Below, one piece after another: positions 54,676 to 63,277 of a stretch of DNA of 64,000 nt (positions within the stretch are counted from its first letter, which is position 1; each line of letters starts with the position of its first letter). Under the pieces are notes generated by a model. That model was given only the letters and a program-made list of their open reading frames with translations, did no database searches and was not told the origin of the DNA. A program made the position numbers and the translations under genes. The stretch covers positions 424,501 to 488,500 of the forward strand of contig NZ_JACHBR010000002.1 of the NCBI RefSeq assembly GCF_014200435.1, given 5' to 3'. The stretch comes from Sphaerisporangium krabiense. Its GTDB lineage: Bacteria > Actinomycetota > Actinomycetes > Streptosporangiales > Streptosporangiaceae.

Positions 54676-55650
54676 CTATGGGTCAAGGACGAGAAGCGCG
54701 CCGGGCGCTCGGGTCATGGCGCGGGCCCCGGTCTCTGTGCATTCCACTACATCTCCCACCCGCGCTCCGTAAAGGTCGGGCACGTGGATCCCGGGTTCGA
54801 CGAGCACCGTCATGCCCGGGGCCAGGACGGTGCGGTCGTCCGCGGTGAGACCGAGGCCCTCGGCGGGCTCCACGCCGACCCCGTGGCCGAGCCCGGGGGA
54901 GACGTAGGCGCCGTACCCGCTCTCGTCGAGCACGGCCTCGGCCGCCGCGTGGACGTCGGCGGCCGTCACGCCGGGCCGCACGGCGTCGGCGGCGGCGTCG
55001 CGCGCGGCGAGCAGCACCGCGTGCACCGCGTCGAAGTCCTCGGGCGGCTCTGCCACGACGAACGCGCGGCTCGCGTGGGCGTGGTAGCCCTCGTGCCGGG
55101 CGGTCACCCGGATCGTGACCGCGTCCCCGGGGTTGATCACCCGCTCGCCCGGCAGGTGGCGCGGGCGCGCGGTGTTCTCGCCCGCGGCCACGACGACCGA
55201 CACCAGCCCGGACGCGCCCGACTCCGCGGCCAGCCGCGCCGCCATGGCCCGCTCGGTGCCGCCGAACCACCGCAGGCGAGGCGCCGTCGTGAGCACCAGG
55301 TCGGCCACGGCGGCGGCCTTCCCGATCGCGGCGAGCTCCTCCGGCCGCTTGACGGCCCGCAGCGGCGCGAGCACGGCGGAGGCGAGCACGAGGTCGGCGG
55401 TCAGGCCGAGCGCGAACAGCTCGCGCACCCGCATCTCGGGGTCCACGGCGACCCGCGACGCCGCGCGGGGGATCAGCGCCGCCGCGCGCGCCGCGTCGGG
55501 CGCGAACCCGGGCGGACGGCCGGGGGCGAGGACGAGGAAGCCCGAGGCGTCGTGCCCGGCCACGTACCGCAGGTCGGGGGAGGGCCGCAGGACCAGCGCG
55601 TCCAGTCCCGCCTCCGCCATCCCCGCGAGGGCCCCGGCCTCACCTCTCAC
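54676..55650 (-). CDS. M24-fold peptidase-like protein lacking metal ligands
   Basis: A 324-residue pita-bread-fold protein, last gene of the Dpp operon (GTGA overlap with dppF). The fold is clear (PGDAVTIRVTARHEGYHAHA, SPGLGHGVGVEPAEGLGL, LVEPGIHVPDLYGARVGDVV). In active Xaa-Pro peptidases the first stretch carries two Asp ligands and the last an Arg-Ile-Glu-Asp ligand. Here these positions read Arg, His and Gly, while the His of GHGVG and Glu of VEPG remain. Three of five ligands are missing, so dinuclear-metal hydrolysis is unlikely. It could be a metal-free hydrolase of the creatinase type or a binding protein. The N-terminal creatinase-like domain is short. Confidence 0.8.
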   Translation of the reverse strand: MRGEAGALAGMAEAGLDALVLRPSPDLRYVAGHDASGFLVLAPGRPPGFAPDAARAAALIPRAASRVAVDPEMRVRELFALGLTADLVLASAVLAPLRAVKRPEELAAIGKAAAVADLVLTTAPRLRWFGGTERAMAARLAAESGASGLVSVVVAAGENTARPRHLPGERVINPGDAVTIRVTARHEGYHAHASRAFVVAEPPEDFDAVHAVLLAARDAAADAVRPGVTAADVHAAAEAVLDESGYGAYVSPGLGHGVGVEPAEGLGLTADDRTVLAPGMTVLVEPGIHVPDLYGARVGDVVECTETGARAMTRAPGALLVLDP

Positions 55651-56555
55651 GGGTACAGCCAGCAGGACACCGGTCCGGGAGCGGGCTCCTTCTCCGCGCA
55701 CACGTCCATCGCCATCGGGCAGCGCGGGTGGAAGCGGCAGCCCGGCGGAGGGTCGGCGGGGTCGGGGACGTCCCCGGCCAGTTCCTGCGGCAGCCTGCCC
55801 AGCCCGTCGGCCTCCGGCACGGCCCGCAGCAGCGCCTGGGTGTACGGATGGCGCGGGGCGGCCCAGACCTCGGCCGTCGGGCCGGTCTCCACGATCTTCC
55901 CGAGGTACATGACCGCGATGCGGTCGGCGATCAGCCGCACGACGGACAGGTCGTGGCTGATGAACAGCAGCCCGGCCCCGGACTCCACGGCGAGGTTGCG
56001 CATCAGCGTCGCGACCTGCGCCTGCGCGGAGGCGTCCAGCGCCGAGATGGGCTCGTCCCCGATGAGCAGCGAGGGCCGCGCGGCGAGGGCGCGGGCGATG
56101 GCGATGCGCTGCCGTTGACCGCCGGAGAACTCGTGCGGGTAGCGCGAGGCCATCGCGCCGGGCAGGCCGACCCGCTCCAGCATTCCCGCGGGCGTGGTGC
56201 CGCGGTCGCCCGCGGTCTCCAGGCCGTCGGCGATCTGCGCGCCGACCCGCCGCCGGGGGTTGAGGGACGCGTACGGGTCCTGGAACACCATCTGGATCTT
56301 GGTGAGGGCCTTGTCCCTGCGGCGCAGGCCGAGGCGGCTCACCGGCCCGCCCTCGAACCTGATCGCGCCCCCGCCGGCGGGGACGAGCCCGCACACGGCC
56401 CTGGCCAGCGTGGACTTGCCGCACCCGGACTCGCCGACCAGCCCGACGACCTCGCCGGCCGCGACGCTGAGGCTCGCGCCCGCGACGGCCCGCACGGCGG
56501 GGCGGCCCGGGGTGCGGTGGTCGACGACCAGGTCCTCCACGGTGAGCAGGCTCAC
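55647..56555 (-). CDS. dppF: Dipeptide ABC transporter ATPase, DppF-like
   Basis: A 302-residue ATPase: Walker A GLVGESGCGKSTLARA, signature FSGGQRQRIAIARAL, Walker B LLIGDEPISALDAS, and the oligopeptide-specific C-terminal extension with Cys residues (CRFHPRCPMAMDVC), which in this family can hold an iron-sulphur cluster. Start at GTG overlapping the preceding stop. Confidence 0.92.
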   Translation of the reverse strand: MSLLTVEDLVVDHRTPGRPAVRAVAGASLSVAAGEVVGLVGESGCGKSTLARAVCGLVPAGGGAIRFEGGPVSRLGLRRRDKALTKIQMVFQDPYASLNPRRRVGAQIADGLETAGDRGTTPAGMLERVGLPGAMASRYPHEFSGGQRQRIAIARALAARPSLLIGDEPISALDASAQAQVATLMRNLAVESGAGLLFISHDLSVVRLIADRIAVMYLGKIVETGPTAEVWAAPRHPYTQALLRAVPEADGLGRLPQELAGDVPDPADPPPGCRFHPRCPMAMDVCAEKEPAPGPVSCWLYP

Positions 56556-57337
56556 TGGCCCTCCCTCGGCAGCGCGTCCAGCAGGGCGCGGGTGTAGGGG
56601 TGTTCCGGCTCGCGCAGCACCCGGCCGCGCGGGCCGGTCTCCACGACGAGGCCGTCCTTCATGACGCTGACGTCGTCGGCCACCGCGGACATGACCCCGA
56701 GGTCGTGGGTGACCAGCAGCACGGCGAGCCCCAGGTCGTCGCACAGGCCGCGCAGCAGCCGCAGGATGCCGGCCTGGACGGTGACGTCGAGCGCGGTGGT
56801 CGGCTCGTCGGCGATGAGGATCTTCGGCCCGCAGGCGAGCGCGACGGCGATGGCGACGCGCTGGCGCATGCCGCCGGAGAACTGGTGCGGGTAGCGGTCC
56901 ACGGCCGCCGCGGGCCCGGGGATGCGCACCTGGCCGAGCAGGTCCACGGCCCGCGCCCGCGCCTCGGCCTTGCCGATGCCGAGGTGGTGGCGCATGTGCT
57001 CGGTGAGCTGGCGTCCGATCGACAGCATGGGGTGCAGGCTGGTCGCGGGGTCCTGGAAGACCATGGCGATCTCGCGGCCCCGCACGGCGTTCAGCTCCCG
57101 CGGGCGCAGCCCGAGCAGATCGCGGCCCTCCAGGAGGATCCGCCCGGAGGCGCGCGCGCCGTGCGGGAGCAGCCCAAGGGCGGCGAGGCCGGTCATGGTC
57201 TTGCCGGACCCGCTCTCGCCGGCCAGCCCGTGCACACGACCGGGGGCCAGGGCCAGATCCACGCCGCGCAGGATCTCGTGCGGGCCGATGCCCACCGTCA
57301 GGCCCTCGACGCGCAGGACGTCGCCGGAAAGGCTCAC
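56552..57337 (-). CDS. dppD: Dipeptide ABC transporter ATPase, DppD-like
   Basis: A 261-residue ATPase: Walker [17 protein letters not shown], signature [15 protein letters not shown], Walker [15 protein letters not shown]. It lacks the C-terminal Cys-rich extension of its partner and is about 60 residues shorter than typical DppD. Starts at GTG overlapping the permease stop by 4 bp. Confidence 0.92.
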   Translation of the reverse strand: MSLSGDVLRVEGLTVGIGPHEILRGVDLALAPGRVHGLAGESGSGKTMTGLAALGLLPHGARASGRILLEGRDLLGLRPRELNAVRGREIAMVFQDPATSLHPMLSIGRQLTEHMRHHLGIGKAEARARAVDLLGQVRIPGPAAAVDRYPHQFSGGMRQRVAIAVALACGPKILIADEPTTALDVTVQAGILRLLRGLCDDLGLAVLLVTHDLGVMSAVADDVSVMKDGLVVETGPRGRVLREPEHPYTRALLDALPREGQ

Positions 57338-58185
57338 AGGGCACGCTCCTTGATGGCGCGGGCGGTGCGGGGGTCCAGGGCGTCGCGCAGGGTGTCGCCG
57401 AGGAAGTTGAAGGCCAGCACCACGGTGAGGATGGCGAGTCCGGGGAAGGTGGCCACCCACCAGCTGTCGAAGACCTCCACGCCCGAGGCGACCATCGCCC
57501 CCCACTCGGGGGAGGGCGGCTTGGCGCCGAGGCCGAGGAACGACAGTCCGGACAGCAGCAGCAGGGCCGTGCCGATGTCGAGGGTGGCCAGCACCAGGAT
57601 GGGGCCGGTGACGTTGGGCAGGACGTCCACGCGCAGCGAGCGCCAGGCCGAGAAGCCGAGCAGGCGACCGCTGAGCACGAACTCGCGTTCGCGCATGCCG
57701 AGGACCAGGCCGCGGGTGACGCGGGCGTAGGCGGGCCAGGCGACGACCAGGACGGCGAGCACGGCGTTGGTGAGGCTGGCGCCGAGCGCGGCGGCGACGA
57801 CCATGGCGAGGATGACGGTGGGGAACGCGAAGACGAGGTCGGCGAGCCGCATGATCGCCTCGCCCACCCATCTGCCGAAGTATCCGGCGCAGGCGCCGAG
57901 GACGCCGCCGATCAGCAGCGACAGCGCCACCAGCAGCAGCGTCAGCGGGATCGACACCCGTGCCCCGTACATCACCCGCGACAGGATGTCGCGCCCGAGC
58001 TGGTCGGTGCCGAACCAGTGTCCCGGCCCGGGAGAGGCGAGCCGGGGCAGATCCTGCGCCAGCGGGTCGTGCGGCGCGAGCAGGGGAGCGGCGACGGCGA
58101 TCACCAGCCAGGCGGCGGCCACCACACAGCCGGTCACGGCGAGCGGCCGGCGCCACGCCTCGGGCAGCCGGGAGAGGATTCTCAT
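57334..58185 (-). CDS. dppC: Dipeptide ABC transporter permease, DppC-like
   Basis: A 283-residue permease with five or six helices and the EAA-type coupling loop (AAALGASLTNAVLAVLVVAW then RVTRGLVLGMREREFV). The N-terminal helix and the short HDPLAQDL periplasmic motif are typical of DppC/OppC. It starts 28 bp after dppB. Confidence 0.93.
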   Translation of the reverse strand: MRILSRLPEAWRRPLAVTGCVVAAAWLVIAVAAPLLAPHDPLAQDLPRLASPGPGHWFGTDQLGRDILSRVMYGARVSIPLTLLLVALSLLIGGVLGACAGYFGRWVGEAIMRLADLVFAFPTVILAMVVAAALGASLTNAVLAVLVVAWPAYARVTRGLVLGMREREFVLSGRLLGFSAWRSLRVDVLPNVTGPILVLATLDIGTALLLLSGLSFLGLGAKPPSPEWGAMVASGVEVFDSWWVATFPGLAILTVVLAFNFLGDTLRDALDPRTARAIKERAL

Positions 58186-58213
58186 CGCAGCCCCACGGCC
58201 GGACGCGGATGTG

Positions 58214-59311
58214 TCACGACAGTCTCACTCTCGGGTCGATGACCCCGTACAGCACGTCCACCACCAGGTTGATCACGACGTACACGCAGCCCACCACCAG
58301 GCCGACGCCCATCACGGCGGGCAGATCCAGCGTGGTGGCGCTCTTGTAGGCGTACTGGCCGATGCCGGGCCGCGCGAACACCGACTCCACCAGCACCGTG
58401 CCCGACAGCAGGCTGCCGAAGGCCAGGCCCGCCACCGTGATGATCGGCACCAGCGCCGAGCGCAGCACGTACCGGAAGAGGATCACCCGTCCCGGCAGGC
58501 CCTTGGCCCGGGCGGCGCGCACGTAGTCCTGCCCGAGCACCTCCAGCACGGCCGAGCGGGTGAACCGGGTCAGCAGGCCGATGGTGTACGCGGCGAGCAC
58601 CAGCGCCGGCGTGATGAGGTGGCCGGCCGCGGAGGCGAACACGTCCCACTGGCCCGCGAGCGCGGCGTCCACGGTGAACAGGCCGGTCACGGCGGGCGGC
58701 GCGCTCATGTCGGGGTTGATGCGCCCGCTGCCCGGCGTGATCTGCAGGCGGAAGAAGAACACGTAGAACGCCACCAGGGCCAGCCAGAACGTCGGCACCG
58801 AGATGCCGATCAGGCTGAGCACGCGCAGCGCCTGGTCGGAGGGCCGGTCGCGGCGCAGCGCGGCGACGACGCCGAACGCCACGCCGACGACCAGCGAGAC
58901 CAGGATGGCGCTGCCGGCCAGTTCGATCGTGGACGGCACGAACTCGGCCAGGTCGGTGAGCACGGGGCGGTGGCTCTGCTGGCTGACGCCGAGGTCGCCT
59001 TGCAGCAGCCCGCCCAGGTAGGTCAGGTACTGCTGGGGCAGCGGCTTGTCCAAGCCGTGGTCGGCACGCCACTGGGCGACGAGCGCCGGGTCCCCGAGCG
59101 CGTTCTGGCCGAGGTTGGCCGTGACCGGGTCGCCGGGCACCAGGTTGGTGAGGACGAACGTGACCAGCGTGATCCCGAACGCCAGCAGCACCGCGATCGC
59201 GAGGCGGCGCAGCAGGAAGCGGGCCAGGGGGTGGCGCGATCGGCCCGGACGGGCGGCGCGACCCGGCGCGCCGCCCGTCCTGACCTCACTTGGCGCCGAG
59301 GGCTGCGACAT
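58214..59311 (-). CDS. dppB: Dipeptide ABC transporter permease, DppB-like
   Basis: A 365-residue permease with six helices. The family motif TFVLTNLVPGDPVTANLG follows helix 1, and the coupling loop is GQDYVRAARAKGLPGRVILF. The N-terminus is longer than usual (35 basic and Gly-rich residues). Its ATG lies 26 bp inside the 3' end of dppA, so its translation should depend on dppA. Confidence 0.93.
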   Translation of the reverse strand: MSQPSAPSEVRTGGAPGRAARPGRSRHPLARFLLRRLAIAVLLAFGITLVTFVLTNLVPGDPVTANLGQNALGDPALVAQWRADHGLDKPLPQQYLTYLGGLLQGDLGVSQQSHRPVLTDLAEFVPSTIELAGSAILVSLVVGVAFGVVAALRRDRPSDQALRVLSLIGISVPTFWLALVAFYVFFFRLQITPGSGRINPDMSAPPAVTGLFTVDAALAGQWDVFASAAGHLITPALVLAAYTIGLLTRFTRSAVLEVLGQDYVRAARAKGLPGRVILFRYVLRSALVPIITVAGLAFGSLLSGTVLVESVFARPGIGQYAYKSATTLDLPAVMGVGLVVGCVYVVINLVVDVLYGVIDPRVRLS

Positions 59312-60905
59312 CGACCGTCCACACGGGGTGGAACGCCAGCCCCGTGACGGAGGCGGCCGTCACGATGTTCTGGCTCGGCTGGATGAGCGGGACGAACGGG
59401 CCGGTGGCGTTGAGCTTGGTCTGGATGTCGGTGTAGAGCTGCTTGCGCGCGTCGTCGCCGATGGTGACGGCGGCCTTGTCGCCGAGCTCCTCCAGGGCCT
59501 TGTCGGCGCCCTTCTTCCAGCCGGAGCGCAGGCCGACGGTGTTGCCGGGCAGGAAGACCAGGTAGTCGGTCGGGTCGGGGTAATCGGGGCCCCAGTACCA
59601 CAGGCCCAGCTCCTCCTTGCCCTTGCGGTAGTTCTCCAGCGCGGTCGCCACCGGGGCGGGGGCCAGGTCGACGGTGATGCCGACCTCCTTGAGGTTGGCC
59701 TGGATCCGCTCGGCGAACGGCTGGAACGACAGGCCCTGCAGGGTCAGGTCGCTCGGATACTCCAGCTTGAGCGTGGGGTTGCCGACCCCGCTGGCGGCGA
59801 CGGCGGCCTTGGCGGCCTCCACGTCCCGCTTGACGGCCTGGTCGGGCGGCAGCGCGCCGAGCAGCATCGTCGGGATCACGCCCGGCGCCTGCACCGAGCC
59901 CTCGCCGGCCAGCTCCAGCAGGCCCTGGTAGTCGATGCCCTTGCGGACCGCCTCGACGATCTTGGGGTTGCTCGACGTCCTGCTGACGGCCGTGTCCTGG
60001 TTGGCGAGCAGGAACACCATGTTGGCCGAGGCCGTCTTGGTGGTCTGCTGGCTCCCGCTCACGGTCTTGATCTGGTCGCCGGACAGGTCCAGCGCCACCT
60101 GGCTGTCGCCGCGCTGGACGTTCAGCTTCTGCGTGGCCGACTCGACGTTGCGCAGCACGACCTTGCCGTAGGTGGGCTTCTTCTGGCCCCAGTACTTCGG
60201 GTTGGCCTTGAGCACGACCTGCGACTGGGCGTTGAACGACTCCAGCGTGTAGGGCCCGGACCCGGCGGAGGCGCCGTTCAGGTACTGCTCGGCCTTGTCC
60301 GAGGTGTCCTCGGCGCCGCCGTTGGCCTTGACGGTCTTGGAGTTCAGGATGCCGAGCGCGGGGTTCGGCAGGATGAACGGCAGCGCGGGCTTGGGCGTCT
60401 CGGACGTCAGCGTGACCGTCGTGTCGTCGGTCTTGGCCACCTTGACGCCGTCGAGCAGGAAGGACGGGTTGCCCTTCAGGTCGCGCACGCGGTTCAGGGA
60501 GAACACGACGTCGTCGGCCGTGACGGGCGAACCGTCCGAGAACGTGGCGCCCTGGCGCAGCTTCAGCGTGAGGGTCTTGCCGTCGGAGGACTGCTCGTAG
60601 GACTCGGCCAGCGAGGGGACGGGCTTGGTGACGTCCGACCCCTCGAAGGTGAGCAGGGTGTCGTAGAGGGCCTTGCCGATGATCAGGCCGGTGGGCTCGT
60701 AGTTGCGGCCGGGGTCCGCGGTCTTGAGGGTGAAGGACGCGTCCATCACCAGGGTCTTGCTCGCGGTCCCGCCCGCGCTCTGCGCGGGCGTGGTGGACGT
60801 GCCGCCACCGGAGCAGGCGGCGAGGGAGAGGGCGCCCGCGAGCAGGACCGGCAGCAGAGCCGCCTTCGCCTGCCGTGCCGGACGGCGCCGCATACGGGTC
60901 GCCAT
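59286..60905 (-). CDS. dppA: Dipeptide/oligopeptide ABC substrate-binding lipoprotein, DppA-like
   Basis: A 539-residue SBP family 5 lipoprotein. A basic n-region, hydrophobic LLPVLLAGALSLAAC and the lipobox LAAC mark Cys near residue 30. The family pattern LAESYEQSSDGKTLTLKLRQ then FSDGSPVTADDVVFSLNRV is at about residues 85-130. The ATG with GGAGGAAACAGT is used; the longer frame is an artefact. First gene of an operon dppA-B-C-D-F plus the M24-like gene, divergent from an Lrp regulator that is the obvious candidate controller. Confidence 0.94.
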   Translation of the reverse strand: MATRMRRRPARQAKAALLPVLLAGALSLAACSGGGTSTTPAQSAGGTASKTLVMDASFTLKTADPGRNYEPTGLIIGKALYDTLLTFEGSDVTKPVPSLAESYEQSSDGKTLTLKLRQGATFSDGSPVTADDVVFSLNRVRDLKGNPSFLLDGVKVAKTDDTTVTLTSETPKPALPFILPNPALGILNSKTVKANGGAEDTSDKAEQYLNGASAGSGPYTLESFNAQSQVVLKANPKYWGQKKPTYGKVVLRNVESATQKLNVQRGDSQVALDLSGDQIKTVSGSQQTTKTASANMVFLLANQDTAVSRTSSNPKIVEAVRKGIDYQGLLELAGEGSVQAPGVIPTMLLGALPPDQAVKRDVEAAKAAVAASGVGNPTLKLEYPSDLTLQGLSFQPFAERIQANLKEVGITVDLAPAPVATALENYRKGKEELGLWYWGPDYPDPTDYLVFLPGNTVGLRSGWKKGADKALEELGDKAAVTIGDDARKQLYTDIQTKLNATGPFVPLIQPSQNIVTAASVTGLAFHPVWTVDVAALGAK

Positions 60906-60943
60906 ACTGTTTCCTCCGGAAATGGTGCTCTGTAGACGATTGG

Positions 60944-60970
60944 TAGCGTGTCGTCCAGGATTGTCCGCTA
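60944..60970. promoter_or_regulatory. Divergent dpp/lrp control region
   Basis: A 120-bp gap between dppA and the Lrp gene. TAGCG (60944-60948) and CGCTA (60966-60970) form a wide inverted repeat around the centre, a spacing compatible with an Lrp octamer site. The arms are short, so confidence is low. Confidence 0.3.
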
Positions 60971-61025
60971 GAACGTCCAGCTCATGGCAAGAAGGCAAGA
61001 CGAATATGACGCCGAGGAACCACCG

Positions 61026-61670
61026 ATGACCGATATGTCAGGCTCGCCATCGCCCGGGACCCAGGTCCCTGGACGGATCGGCATCGGGCTGCAGCTCGAC
61101 GCGACCCACATGAAGATCCTCGAGGTCCTGCGCGAGAACGGCCGCATCTCGGTCGCCGCCCTCGCCGAACGGGTCGGCATCTCCCGCGCCAGCGCCTACA
61201 CCCGGTTCGAGGCGCTGCGCGCCGACGGCGTCATCAAGAGGTTCACCGCCGAGGTCGACCACCTCCGGACCGGCCTCGGCATCACCGCGCTGGTCTTCGT
61301 GACCGTGCGCCAGCAGATGTGGAAGCAGTTCCGCGCCCAGCTGGCCCAGATGCCCGAGGTCGAGTACTGCGCGATCACCACCGGGCAGCACGACGCGATG
61401 ATCCAGGTCAGGATGGCCGACGTCGCCGCCGTCCACGCGCTGGTCACCGAGCGGCTGGCGAGCATCCCCGCCGTTAAGGCCACCGAGACCGTGTTCATCC
61501 TCGACGAGGTGCTGCGCCGGCCGTACGTGCTGCCCTCCGACCGGCGTCAGGGACGGCCGCAGCACCGCGCCGCCCCCGCCGAGTCCCCGCCCCCCTCCGG
61601 CGTGCCGCTCGGCAGGATGCGCTTCACCAGCGCCGCCGAGGGCCGCGCCGCCATGCACAAGGAGCCCTGA
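61026..61670 (+). CDS. Lrp/AsnC family transcriptional regulator
   Basis: A 214-residue regulator. An N-terminal helix-turn-helix (LDATHMKILEVLRENGRISV then ALAERVGISRASAYTRFEAL) at about 20-70 is followed by a RAM ligand-binding domain (TALVFVTVRQQMWKQF onward) at about 90-165. The C-terminal 50 residues (Pro-rich, PAESPPPSGVPLG) are an extension beyond the family. The ATG with GAGGA ahead is used. Lrp proteins sense amino acids; with a Dpp operon opposite and racemase genes downstream, an amino-acid signal is likely. Confidence 0.9.
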   Translation: MTDMSGSPSPGTQVPGRIGIGLQLDATHMKILEVLRENGRISVAALAERVGISRASAYTRFEALRADGVIKRFTAEVDHLRTGLGITALVFVTVRQQMWKQFRAQLAQMPEVEYCAITTGQHDAMIQVRMADVAAVHALVTERLASIPAVKATETVFILDEVLRRPYVLPSDRRQGRPQHRAAPAESPPPSGVPLGRMRFTSAAEGRAAMHKEP

Positions 61671-61680
61671 CCCCGGGAGG

Positions 61681-62031
61681 TCAGACCTCCTCGCACACGC
61701 TGACCTGCGGCGTGTCGTCCCCGTCGAAGACGAACTCCTCCACCAGGCGCAGGCGGCCGTCCGGAAGCGTCTCGATGCGGCTGGAGCTGCGCCCCCCTGC
61801 CCGGCCGCCCGCCTTCAGCGCGTGCACGTACGACAGCTCGACGCGGTCGTCGTCCCGGGTGCCGACGAAGCGGCCCTGGATCACCGTGTCGCCGTCGTAG
61901 CTGCCCCAGATCAGGCCGTCGGCCTCCTCGTAGGTGAACCGCGTCGGCGCCTCGGCGTTCACCTCGCTCGCCGTGGAGCTCACCATGATGAAACGCCGGC
62001 CGTTGAGAAGGTTCGCATTCGTGTCGCTCAC
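61681..62031 (-). CDS. Small actinobacterial protein often mislabelled N-acetylglutamate synthase
   Basis: A 116-residue protein of a family with repeated WGSYDGDTVIQGRFVGT-type strands and a C-terminal LPDGRLRLVEEFVF. Database entries sometimes call it N-acetylglutamate synthase, but it lacks the GNAT acetyl-CoA loop, so the name should not be used as function. The GTG giving VSDTNANLLNGRRF is preferred as start, since NxNGRRF is the conserved N-terminus. It is convergent with the Lrp gene. Confidence 0.7.
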   Translation of the reverse strand: MSDTNANLLNGRRFIMVSSTASEVNAEAPTRFTYEEADGLIWGSYDGDTVIQGRFVGTRDDDRVELSYVHALKAGGRAGGRSSSRIETLPDGRLRLVEEFVFDGDDTPQVSVCEEV

Positions 62032-62142
62032 GTCACCGCATCGTGCCCTTCCTCGCGGACGGCGCAACCCGGGCTGGACGTTTCGCTCACGGTTCCGGCG
62101 ACGACGGGGTCATCCGTCTCGCCGAGGGCCCACGGCGGCGCC

Positions 62143-63249
62143 TCAGGCGGGGATCCACTCGGTGGACGTCGTCACCTCCCGCAGGACGCCGGGGAGCGGC
62201 GCCACGCCGAGGCCCGGGCCCGCGGGGACGGGCAGGTGGCCGTCCTCCAGGACGAACGGCTCGGTGACGTCGGTGGCGAAGTAGCGGCCGGAGGCCGAGG
62301 TGTCGCCCGGCAGCGCGAAGCCCGGCAGCGCGGCCAGCGCGACGTTGGCGGCCCGGCCGATCCCCGTCTCCAGCATGCCGCCGCACCAGACCGCGATCCC
62401 GTGCGCCCGGCACACGTCGTGGACGCGCCGCGCCTCGATGTACCCGCCGACGCGGCCGGGCTTGATGTTGACGATCGAGCACGCCCCGAGCGAGATCGCC
62501 GCCGCGGCGTGCCCGGCCGAGACGATGGACTCGTCCAGGCACAGCGGGGTGCTCAGCCGGCGGGCGAGCGCGGCGTGCTGGACCAGGTCCTCCTCGCCGA
62601 GGGGCTGCTCGATCAGCAGCAGGCCGAACTCGTCGAGCCTCGCCAGGTGCGGGGCGTCCGACAGCGTGTAGGCCGCGTTCGCGTCCACCTGCAGCAGCAG
62701 GTCGTCCCCGAACCGCTCCCGCACCGCGCGCACCGGGACGAGGTCCCAGCCCGGTTCGATCTTGAGCTTGACCCGGACGTACCCCGCCTCCAGATAGGCG
62801 GAGACCGCGTCCAGCAGCCGCGGCACCGAGTCCATGATGCCGACCGACACCCCGCACGGCACCCGGTCGCGGGCCGCGCCGAGGAAGCCCGCGAAGGAGC
62901 GGCCCGCCGCGCGCAGCTCGGCGTCGAGCACGGCGCACTCCAGCGCGGTCTTGGCCATGCGGTGCCCCTTGAACGGCGCGAGCGCGCGTTCGACCCCGTA
63001 GGCGTCCACATCCCGCAGGGCCGTCAGCGCCGGCACCAGGAAGCGGCGCAGCACGTCGGCGGCGCCGTCGGCGTACTCGGAGGAGTAGAGCGGCTCGGAC
63101 ATCGCCACGCACTCGCCCCACCCCTCCGACTCCGGCGTGACGACCCTGACCAGCAGCACGTCCCGCGCGGTCTCGGTGCCGAAGGACGTGCGGAACGGCG
63201 CGACCAGCGGCATCGCGATCCTGCGCAGCTCGACCCCGGTGATCTTCAT
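62143..63249 (-). CDS. menC: N-acylamino acid racemase / o-succinylbenzoate synthase (MenC, enolase superfamily)
   Basis: A 368-residue enzyme. Catalytic lysines K163 (in VKLKIEPGWD) and K263 (in NIKPGRVGGY) and metal ligands D189, E214 and D239 are all present, at the same numbering as the Amycolatopsis N-acylamino acid racemase. Other hallmarks are PLYSSEYADGA, FKGHRMAKTALE and GGMLETGIGRAANVALA. These proteins have both menaquinone-pathway synthase activity and N-succinylamino-acid racemase activity. With a GNAT gene directly upstream and a peptide importer nearby, the racemase role is favoured over menaquinone synthesis. Confidence 0.93.
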   Translation of the reverse strand: MKITGVELRRIAMPLVAPFRTSFGTETARDVLLVRVVTPESEGWGECVAMSEPLYSSEYADGAADVLRRFLVPALTALRDVDAYGVERALAPFKGHRMAKTALECAVLDAELRAAGRSFAGFLGAARDRVPCGVSVGIMDSVPRLLDAVSAYLEAGYVRVKLKIEPGWDLVPVRAVRERFGDDLLLQVDANAAYTLSDAPHLARLDEFGLLLIEQPLGEEDLVQHAALARRLSTPLCLDESIVSAGHAAAAISLGACSIVNIKPGRVGGYIEARRVHDVCRAHGIAVWCGGMLETGIGRAANVALAALPGFALPGDTSASGRYFATDVTEPFVLEDGHLPVPAGPGLGVAPLPGVLREVTTSTEWIPA

Positions 63250-63277
63250 GATCGCGTCCCGTCCACCCCGTGTCCTC

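Noticed and set aside
61681-62031. N-acetylglutamate synthase
   Set aside because: The common database label is not supported: no acetyl-CoA-binding GNAT motif exists in this short protein.
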